A DNA stretch of 64,000 nucleotides, taken from an uncultured Collinsella sp. GTDB lineage: Bacteria > Actinomycetota > Coriobacteriia > Coriobacteriales > Coriobacteriaceae. Shown here piece by piece: positions 33,414-40,436 of the stretch (position 1 is its first letter; the number at the start of each line of letters is the position of its first letter). Both the position numbers and the translations under genes were made by a program. The stretch spans positions 1 to 64,000 of the forward strand of contig CATXID010000003.1 in the NCBI GenBank assembly GCA_958369225.1, read 5' to 3'. The notes under the pieces were generated by a model. The model made no database searches and was not told the origin of the DNA. It saw nothing but the letters and a program-made list of their open reading frames with translations.

Positions 33414-35138
33414 GTGGACGAGGAAGCAAGCATCATCCTGGGAGATGCCATCGCCTTTTGTCAGCGCGACGGCCAAGATGCGCGCCTCATCAATATGCTG
33501 GGACAATCGCGCGCCGTGAGCCTGACCGAGGACACTCTGACGATTGAGGCACCTTCACGCTTTGCCATCGCTCAGCTCAAAAAGCATCAGCCGACCATCG
33601 AAGCGTACCTAGAAGAGATCGCCTTTGCACCGATTGCGCTCAATATCGTGGCACCGCAAGGTGCCTCGGCAAATACGGCCCCGGACACTCACCCGGTAGC
33701 GACCGCCACCGCAGCGGCGACGCCGGTGCCCGAGCCTCGACGCGACGATGTTTCCCGTGAAACCATGGCACCGCAGCCGACCGTTTCGGTCGCACCGGCG
33801 GTAGAGCCAGCCCCCTCGCCCATCCCGACCGCCACGCATATGCCCGTCGCACACGAGGCGACACCCGGCGAGGAATCGGGCATTGCAATCAAAAACACGT
33901 TGTCCGCCGACGATTTCCGCCGTATGATGACCCAAATGAATGGCAGGCCACCGGCGAAAAGCGCAAGTTCGTCCGCAGCGCCGGCAGCGCCTTCGGCGGC
34001 GGCCCCGGAGGCAGTCGAGAAAAACGCGGACGGGGCGCCCCTCGCAGCGAATTCGAAATTCACGTTTGAAAACTTCGTCTTCGGACCGGAGAACAGCCTT
34101 GCCTACCGGTCGGCGCTCAAATTCGCCATGCTTGCAGACACGCCCGGCACCTGCACGTCGCTGTTCATCTACGGCAAATCGGGCCTGGGCAAGACGCACC
34201 TGCTGCTCGCGATCAAAAATGAGCTGGCAGAGAAATCGCCCGAGATCAAGGTGAAGTACGCCAACTCGCAGGCATATCTAGACGACTTGATGACGGAATT
34301 CGACCGCCAAAAGAAGAGCAACGCCCCCATTATGCAGGCGTACCACGGCGTCGACGTGCTTATCATCGATGACATCCAGAACATCATCGGCAAGCGCGCG
34401 AGCGTGGATTACTTCTTCCAGTTGATGGACGAATTTATCCGTAACAACAAGAAGGTCGTGATCGCCGCCGACCGCGCTCCCAAGGACCTTAATATGGACG
34501 AACGCCTGACCAGCCGCTTTAACGCCGGTCTGCTGTGCCTGGTGGCGGAGCCCAGCTACGAGATGAAGTACAAGATTTTGCAGCGTTATTACGAGAACAC
34601 GATCGCCACCGCACCCGAGGCAGGCAACGACTCGCTGCTGGCGGCCTACGGGGGCGACGGCGGACATCTGACCGACGCGCACTTTAAACACATGGCCGAG
34701 GTCTCGGGCACCAACATTCGCGAGCTCGAGAGCTTTTGCGAGCGTTGTGCCGGCGAAGCGGGCGATCGCGAGCGCGAGGGCGGAGAGCTCACCTTTGACG
34801 ACATCGATGCCATCGCCAACCAGTACTTCGACACATCGGCCAAGAAGATCAATGTGCAGACGGTCCAGTCCGTCATCGAGGAGCAATACGGCGTGACGCA
34901 CGAGGAACTCATCGGGCCTCGCCGCAACGCCAATATCGCCAAGGCGCGCCATATCGCTATCTACCTGGCGATCGAGATGTGCGAGATGACGACAACGGCC
35001 GTGGGCGCCGAGTTTGGCAACCGCAACCACTCGACCGTCAGCACGAGCTATAAAAAGGTTCAGAAGATGATTCAGGAAGACCGGACTGTCACCGAAGACC
35101 TCAAGTCGCTGCGCGATAAAATTACACTGCGCTCGTAG
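33414..35138 (+). CDS. dnaA: Chromosomal replication initiator DnaA
   Basis: DnaA binds boxes in oriC and melts the origin. The N-terminal domain I (about 1-85) is followed by a long Ala/Pro/Thr-rich linker (about 85-210). The AAA+ domain has Walker A GKSGLGKTH near 253 and Walker B VLIIDDIQNI. Domain IV carries the signature GAEFGNRNHSTVSTSYKK. The start is GTG behind GGGAGAAA. At 574 residues it is longer than most because of the linker. A degenerate parS site lies inside the coding region at 33749. Confidence 0.97.
   Translation: MDEEASIILGDAIAFCQRDGQDARLINMLGQSRAVSLTEDTLTIEAPSRFAIAQLKKHQPTIEAYLEEIAFAPIALNIVAPQGASANTAPDTHPVATATAAATPVPEPRRDDVSRETMAPQPTVSVAPAVEPAPSPIPTATHMPVAHEATPGEESGIAIKNTLSADDFRRMMTQMNGRPPAKSASSSAAPAAPSAAAPEAVEKNADGAPLAANSKFTFENFVFGPENSLAYRSALKFAMLADTPGTCTSLFIYGKSGLGKTHLLLAIKNELAEKSPEIKVKYANSQAYLDDLMTEFDRQKKSNAPIMQAYHGVDVLIIDDIQNIIGKRASVDYFFQLMDEFIRNNKKVVIAADRAPKDLNMDERLTSRFNAGLLCLVAEPSYEMKYKILQRYYENTIATAPEAGNDSLLAAYGGDGGHLTDAHFKHMAEVSGTNIRELESFCERCAGEAGDREREGGELTFDDIDAIANQYFDTSAKKINVQTVQSVIEEQYGVTHEELIGPRRNANIAKARHIAIYLAIEMCEMTTTAVGAEFGNRNHSTVSTSYKKVQKMIQEDRTVTEDLKSLRDKITLRS
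33749..33764. other. Degenerate parS site inside dnaA
   Basis: TGTTTCCCGTGAAACC matches parS at 14 of 16 positions and sits in the linker-coding part of dnaA. Confidence 0.5.
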
Positions 35139-35376
35139 GTAAATGGACACAGCTGTTGAAAACTTGTCGAAACGGCGGTTATAAGGTGTCGAAAACTCGA
35201 GCCGCGGTGATGAAAAGTTTTGCGCAGGTTTTGAACGTGGAAAACATACCCGGTTGCACACAGGTTCCTGTCGATTCTCTTTTTAGGGCTGACCTGCACT
35301 TTTAGGAGTAATCAACAGTTTCGTCAGTACTATTACTATTATTAAGATATTTATATCTATAGAAAGGTATTAAAAG
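35139..35376. other. oriC, dnaA-dnaN box cluster and unwinding region
   Basis: Box-like 9-mers lie on the minus strand as TTTTCAACA (35154-35162), GTTTCGACA (35165-35173) and TTTTCGACA (35187-35195). Further ones are TTTTCCACG near 35237 and TAATCAACA at 35309-35317. An AT-rich stretch follows up to the dnaN ribosome binding site. A promoter-like TTGAAA (35157-35162), 17 bases, TATAAG (35180-35185) could drive dnaN. The position matches the downstream half of bipartite origins such as that of Bacillus subtilis. Confidence 0.7.
35328..35344 (-). promoter_or_regulatory. DnaA-trio element
   Basis: Read on the minus strand the sequence is TAA TAA TAG TAA TAG, five consecutive triplets of the DnaA-trio form ([T/A]A[G/A]), next to an AT-rich block. 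The box TAATCAACA ends 10 bases away at 35317. In Bacillus subtilis the equivalent trio lies at the same place upstream of dnaN. Confidence 0.65.
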
Positions 35377-36480
35377 ATGAAGTTCACCGTCAGCCAGAGC
35401 TCGCTTACGCAAGCCATCGGCGTCGTTATGAAAGGCGTCGCTTCGGCATCCACCCTTCCCATTCTGTCGGGCGTGCTCGTTAAGGCACAAGACGGCATCT
35501 TGGAATTCCAGACCTCCAATTACACCATCTCGATTCGTCACCGCATCGCGGCTCATGTCGAAGAGGAGGGCGAGATGGTGATTCCCTGCAAGATGCTCTC
35601 CAACATCACCAAGACCCTTCCCGATGCACCGGTCACTTTTGAGCTGTCCGAGCGTCAGGTTTTGATTGGCTGCGAGAAGAGCTCTTTCCGCCTCAACACG
35701 CTCGATGCCAACGACTTTCCAGAGTTCCCGGCATACGCCATCGAGAGCGCCGTCGAGCTGCCGACCGATATCCTGTCCGAAATGGTAAGCCGCGTATGGC
35801 GCGTCACCTCGACTGACAAGGCCCGCCCCATCCTGGGCGGCGTGCACATGAAGGTCGAGAACAACACTGTGCGCCTGGTGGCGACCGACTCCTTCCGTCT
35901 GGCCGTGTGCGATACGCAGGTCGAGACCTCGACCCTCGAAGGTTCCTTTGAGCTCAACGTCCCTGCCGACGCCTTCAACGACGCGCTGAGCATCATGGCG
36001 AGTCAGGCTACCATCATGATTGGCGCCACCGACACCCAGGTTGTCTTTGAGGCCGGCAACACCACCTACGTGTCGCGCCGCATCGAGGGCGTATATCCCA
36101 ATTACAAGCAACTCATCCCCGATTCGTGCGTGACGAGCGTCAAAATCGACGTAGCCGCCTTTAACGCTGCCCTTAAACGTGTGGCCGTTATCGCGAGCGC
36201 CAACCCCGCCGTCAAGTTTGAGATTGACGTCGAGAACGGCCAGATGGGCCTGTCCTCCATTTCCAACGACCAGGATCTGGCGCAGGAGACGATCGATGTC
36301 GAGGCCGAGGGCGAATCGGGCACCATCGCCTTCAACTACCACTACATCTTTGGCTGCCTCAATGCCCTGTCCAAGGAGAAGGAGATCACGCTGGAGCTCA
36401 AGAGCTATTCGCAGGCTGGCATCTTCAAGTCCTACGACAAGATCAACTACCTGTACCTGGTCATGCCGGTACGCATCTAG
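35377..36480 (+). CDS. dnaN: DNA polymerase III beta subunit (sliding clamp)
   Basis: DnaN is the ring clamp that tethers the replicative polymerase. The N-terminal MKFTVSQSSLTQAIGVV, the ILSGVLVKA turn, VATDSFRLAV and the C-terminal YLYLVMPVRI are typical. At 367 residues it has normal length. The ATG follows AAAGG. It lies 238 bases after dnaA and 8 bases before recF. Confidence 0.97.
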   Translation: MKFTVSQSSLTQAIGVVMKGVASASTLPILSGVLVKAQDGILEFQTSNYTISIRHRIAAHVEEEGEMVIPCKMLSNITKTLPDAPVTFELSERQVLIGCEKSSFRLNTLDANDFPEFPAYAIESAVELPTDILSEMVSRVWRVTSTDKARPILGGVHMKVENNTVRLVATDSFRLAVCDTQVETSTLEGSFELNVPADAFNDALSIMASQATIMIGATDTQVVFEAGNTTYVSRRIEGVYPNYKQLIPDSCVTSVKIDVAAFNAALKRVAVIASANPAVKFEIDVENGQMGLSSISNDQDLAQETIDVEAEGESGTIAFNYHYIFGCLNALSKEKEITLELKSYSQAGIFKSYDKINYLYLVMPVRI

Positions 36481-36488
36481 CGCTGCCC

Positions 36489-37595
36489 ATGACCATGTTC
36501 GCACGCGATCTTTCCGTTGCGCGCTATCGCAGCTTCGACAGTTACCGCCTTGCCCTGAGCGACGGTGTGACAGTGCTCGCAGGCCCCAACGCGGCGGGAA
36601 AGACCAACCTTATAGAGGCGCTGCAGCTGCTGACGAGTGGCGCCTCGTTTAGGCATCCGACCGCAGCCGAGCTCGTGCACGACGGCGTGGGCTCATGCAA
36701 GGTCGAGCTGAGGCTCGAAGGTGATGGACGCGTGCTGGACATGGGTCTGAGCGTGGAAGATGGCAAGCGTTCGTTTAGCCGCAACGGCAAGCGTTGTGCT
36801 GCGTCCGGCGTGCGCGGGGTACTGCCGAGCGTTCTGTTTTGCCCGGACCACCTGGATATGGTCAAGCGGGGTGCCAGCGTGCGCCGCGCCGCACTTGATG
36901 ACTTTGGCGTTCAGCTGAGTGCGCCCTATGCCGACCTGGCTAGTGCCTACGGGCGCTGCGTGACCCAGCGCAATGCCCTGCTCAAGGAGACCTGGTGCTG
37001 CCGCGAGATGCTCGGCGCCTGGAACGAATCTATCGCCCGCGCCGGTTCGGCCCTGCTCGTGCATCGTCTGGCCCTGCTCGACCGGCTGTCGGGCCATGTG
37101 CGCGACGCCTATGGCCGCGTGGCATCTGGCGAGCCCGCCGGTGTGTCCTATGCGTCCACGCTTGGTGACCTGCCTCGCACCATGGATCGCGACGAGCTCA
37201 GGGGCTGGGCGTATGAGCGCATGCTCTCGGCGCTCGATGAGCGCGCCGACGAGGAGATTCGCCGCGGCGTGACGCTCGTGGGTCCGCATCGCGACGAGAT
37301 CGAGTTTTCCGTCGCGGGCCGGTCGGCCCGTTCATTTGCCAGCCAGGGCCAGCAGCGAACGCTGGTGCTTGCCTGGAAGGTGGCAGAAGTGGCCGTGGCG
37401 CGCGATATCCTGGGCACCGCGCCGCTGCTGCTTTTGGACGACGTGATGAGCGAGCTCGACGCCGGGCGCCGAGGCGCTTTTCTGCAGCTGATCGGTGATG
37501 ATATTCAGACGGTCATAACCACCACCAATCTGGGGTATTTTACCGATGACCTGCTTGATCGAGCCAAGGTGGTGAGCATGGGTGAGACGTGCTAA
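36489..37595 (+). CDS. recF: DNA replication and repair protein RecF
   Basis: RecF is an SMC-like ATPase that loads RecA at gaps. Walker A is GPNAAGKTN (about residues 33-41), the signature FASQGQQRTLVLAWK is in the C-terminal part, and Walker B LLLLDDVMSELD follows. At 368 residues it is a usual size. It starts 8 bases after dnaN and overlaps the dciA-like gene by 14 bases. Confidence 0.95.
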   Translation: MTMFARDLSVARYRSFDSYRLALSDGVTVLAGPNAAGKTNLIEALQLLTSGASFRHPTAAELVHDGVGSCKVELRLEGDGRVLDMGLSVEDGKRSFSRNGKRCAASGVRGVLPSVLFCPDHLDMVKRGASVRRAALDDFGVQLSAPYADLASAYGRCVTQRNALLKETWCCREMLGAWNESIARAGSALLVHRLALLDRLSGHVRDAYGRVASGEPAGVSYASTLGDLPRTMDRDELRGWAYERMLSALDERADEEIRRGVTLVGPHRDEIEFSVAGRSARSFASQGQQRTLVLAWKVAEVAVARDILGTAPLLLLDDVMSELDAGRRGAFLQLIGDDIQTVITTTNLGYFTDDLLDRAKVVSMGETC

Positions 37596-38145
37596 TTACG
37601 AGCGCGAGAACGGAACGGTGGCCTTTGGCGGCTTTTTGGATGCCGAGCGTCAGCGCATCCTGGCGTCCGCGACACCTGAGCGCCGCGCTCAGATGGAGGC
37701 TGCAGAGGAATCTCGTGCGGTCTATCGCGCCTGGAATGCGGTGTGCTCGGGCACGCGCGAGGGACGCCATGTGACGGGCCTGCGCTACCTGCCCGAGTCC
37801 AACGAACTGCTGGTGTACCTCGATTCGCCCTCATGGACGCAGGAGATGACACTTCTGCGCGAGATTATCCGCGCGCGCATGGAGCGCGCCGGCGCGCACG
37901 TCGACGGCCTGGTGTTCAAGACGACCGCCCCCGGCCACACACCGCCCGCCGCCAAAGAGCGCCTGCGTCCGGCCGCGGCCGAGCGTCCGCCGGCTCCGCA
38001 TGCCGACCTAAGCGGTGCCGAGCGTGCCGAGATTGAGCGCCAGGTGGCACCCATCGAGGACCAAAAACTGCGCGAGGCCCTCGAGAACGCCATGAGAGCC
38101 AGTGCCGAGTGGGACAAGGGCGTGCAGGACAAAAAAGAGCCTTAA
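37582..38145 (+). CDS. dciA: DciA-like (DUF721) protein
   Basis: The protein (187 residues) carries the DUF721/DciA domain (about 45-110): AVYRAWNAVCSG, a short turn, then LPESNELLVYLDSPSWTQEM and a leucine/arginine helix. DciA proteins help load the replicative helicase DnaB in bacteria that lack DnaC/DnaI, and no dnaC or dnaI gene appears here. The C-terminal half is Ala/Pro/Glu-rich and probably disordered. The start is GTG, inside the end of recF. The position between recF and gyrB is common in actinobacteria. Confidence 0.85.
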   Translation: MRRANYERENGTVAFGGFLDAERQRILASATPERRAQMEAAEESRAVYRAWNAVCSGTREGRHVTGLRYLPESNELLVYLDSPSWTQEMTLLREIIRARMERAGAHVDGLVFKTTAPGHTPPAAKERLRPAAAERPPAPHADLSGAERAEIERQVAPIEDQKLREALENAMRASAEWDKGVQDKKEP

Positions 38146-38173
38146 ATCGCATCTGGTGGCCTTGTAGAGCCAA

Positions 38174-38202
38174 ATACCCTCGTCCCCGAGGGTATTTTTT
38201 TA
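38174..38202 (+). terminator. Terminator after dciA
   Basis: ATACCCTCG and CGAGGGTAT form a 9-bp stem with a TCCC-type loop and are followed by TTTTT. Confidence 0.85.
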
Positions 38203-38250
38203 CGATAAACTAGTAAGGCTGTACACATTTTCTTAACTGAAGGAGGACGT

Positions 38251-40281
38251 GTGGCAAACGAAAACGATTACGATGGCGGCGAGATTAAGATTCTCGAAGG
38301 TCTCGAGGCCGTTCGTAAGCGCCCGGGCATGTACATTGGCTCGACGAGCGCCAGCGGTCTTCATCACCTGGTGTGGGAGATCGTTGACAACTCCGTCGAC
38401 GAGGCCATGGCCGGTTTCTGCACCGAGATTCAGGTGACGGTCCACGCCGACAACTCCATCACGGTCGTCGACAACGGTCGCGGCATCCCCGTCGACGAGC
38501 ATCCTATCAAAAAGATCCCGACGCTCGAGGTCGTCATGACGATCCTGCACGCCGGCGGTAAGTTCGATAACTCGGCCTACAAGGTCTCGGGCGGACTGCA
38601 CGGCGTGGGCATCTCCGTCGTCAACGCCCTGTCCAAGCGTGTGGTCGTACAGGTATGCCGCGACGGCAACATCTACGAGATGGAGTTCTCGCGCGGCAAG
38701 ACCGTCAAGAAGATGGAGGTCGTGGGCACTTCGGAGACGACGGGTACCACTGTCAGCTTCTGGCCCGACGACGAGATCTTCGAGACCTGCATCTACGATT
38801 TCGACACGCTGCACAACCGTCTGCAGGAGACGGCATTCCTCAACAAGAACCTCAAGATTGTGCTGACCGACGAGCGCGAGGCGACTCCCCATGTGGAGGA
38901 GTTTTGCTATGCCGGCGGCATCATCGACTTCGTCAAGTTCCTCAATGAGGGCAAGGATGTCCCCGAGGCCTTTAAGGAGCCCATCTATATTGAGGGCAAA
39001 TCGGATCCGGATGCACCCGTGACCAAGATGGGCGAGGTCGAGGTGTCCTTGCAGTGGAATAGCGGCTACGGCGAGAACGTCATGTCGTTTGCCAACGACA
39101 TCTACACCCCCGAGGGCGGCATGCACCTCGAGGGCTTCCGTACCGCACTCACCCGCGTGATTAATGATTACGCCCGCAAGCAGAATCTGCTCAAGGAAAA
39201 AGACGCCAACCTGACCGGCGACGATGTGCGCGAGGGCCTATCGGCCGTCATCTCGGTCAAACTGCCCGATCCGCAGTTTGAGGGCCAGACCAAGGCCAAG
39301 CTCGGCAGCTCCTACATGCGCGCGCTCACGCTCAAGATTGTGACCGATGGGCTGACCGATTATCTGGAGGAGCACCCCAAGCCCGCCCGCGAGATCGTCA
39401 AGAAGGCCCAGCAGGCTTGCAAGGCCCGCAACGCCGCTCGCAAGGCGCGCGAGGCGACCCGCCGCAAAAGTCTGCTCGAGACGGCTTCGCTGCCCGGCAA
39501 GCTCGCCGACTGCTCGGTGCGCGATGCCGAGCTGACCGAGCTCTTTATCGTAGAGGGCGACTCGGCAGGCGGTTCGGCCAAGGACGGCCGTCGCCGAGAC
39601 ATCCAGGCGATTCTGCCCCTGCGCGGCAAGATTCTGAATGTCGAGCGCGTGGGCGACCACCGCGCGTTCTCGAGCGACACCATCCAGTCGCTGATCACCG
39701 CGATCGGCTGCGGCGTCACGACGAGCGCCGGCGACGGCGGCGACTTCGATATTACCAAGGCGCGCTACCACAAGATCATCATCATGACCGATGCAGACGT
39801 TGACGGCGCACATATCCGCATCCTGCTGCTGACGTTCTTCTACAAGTACATGCGCCCGCTGATCGATGCCGGCTATGTCTATGTTGCCTGCCCGCCCATC
39901 TTTGGTATTAAGGTGCGCAACAAGATCCATTACGTGTATCCCAACGGCCGCCAGCCCGAAGACGAGATTTTGCGCGACACCATTCAGAGCCTGGGCCTGA
40001 ACCCCGACGACAACGACGAGGACGGCAAGGCCAAGGACGGCAAAATTACCAAGAAGCGCAAAGGCTATACCGTCCAGCGCTACAAGGGCCTGGGCGAGAT
40101 GGACCCCAAGCAGCTTGCCTCGACGACGATGGACCCCAAGACCCGTATCCTGCAGCGCGTGTCGATCGAGGACGCCGTGGTGGCGGACCGTGCCGTGCGC
40201 GAACTGATGGGTTCCGAGGTCGGCTATCGCCGTGAGTACATCGAGAAACATGCCCATGACGCACGCTTCCTAGACGCCTAA
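38251..40281 (+). CDS. gyrB: DNA gyrase subunit B
   Basis: GyrB is the ATPase subunit of gyrase. The GHKL ATPase N-box EIVDNSVDEAM, the KRPGMYIGS start, the Toprim motif VEGDSAGGSA, and LPLRGKILNVE are clear. The protein is 676 residues. It starts with GTG behind AAGGAGG. The Toprim region has the usual Gram-positive Arg in LPLRGK, so no resistance change is evident. It has its own promoter region after the dciA terminator, and a large palindrome follows it. Confidence 0.97.
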   Translation: MANENDYDGGEIKILEGLEAVRKRPGMYIGSTSASGLHHLVWEIVDNSVDEAMAGFCTEIQVTVHADNSITVVDNGRGIPVDEHPIKKIPTLEVVMTILHAGGKFDNSAYKVSGGLHGVGISVVNALSKRVVVQVCRDGNIYEMEFSRGKTVKKMEVVGTSETTGTTVSFWPDDEIFETCIYDFDTLHNRLQETAFLNKNLKIVLTDEREATPHVEEFCYAGGIIDFVKFLNEGKDVPEAFKEPIYIEGKSDPDAPVTKMGEVEVSLQWNSGYGENVMSFANDIYTPEGGMHLEGFRTALTRVINDYARKQNLLKEKDANLTGDDVREGLSAVISVKLPDPQFEGQTKAKLGSSYMRALTLKIVTDGLTDYLEEHPKPAREIVKKAQQACKARNAARKAREATRRKSLLETASLPGKLADCSVRDAELTELFIVEGDSAGGSAKDGRRRDIQAILPLRGKILNVERVGDHRAFSSDTIQSLITAIGCGVTTSAGDGGDFDITKARYHKIIIMTDADVDGAHIRILLLTFFYKYMRPLIDAGYVYVACPPIFGIKVRNKIHYVYPNGRQPEDEILRDTIQSLGLNPDDNDEDGKAKDGKITKKRKGYTVQRYKGLGEMDPKQLASTTMDPKTRILQRVSIEDAVVADRAVRELMGSEVGYRREYIEKHAHDARFLDA

Positions 40282-40288
40282 CCTGTTC

Positions 40289-40387
40289 GGCTTTCCCAGC
40301 CACCGCACCTTCGCCCTCAATCGTCGGTCGCGTACCCAAGTACGCTTCCCTCCTCTTTCGAGCGAATCTGCGGCACCTGGAAAAGCC
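40289..40387. repeat. 99-base imperfect palindrome between gyrB and gyrA
   Basis: The arms GGCTTTCCCAG/CTGGAAAAGCC, CCGCACCTTCGC/GCGAATCTGCGG and the perfect core GCGTAC/GTACGC (40330-40345) pair in order, so almost the whole stretch folds into one hairpin. There is no T-run, so it is not a simple terminator. Confidence 0.7.
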
Positions 40388-40436
40388 GTCTCCGTGGTAG
40401 GGAACTAATGGACCACGCAAACCATGAGGAGGTAAC

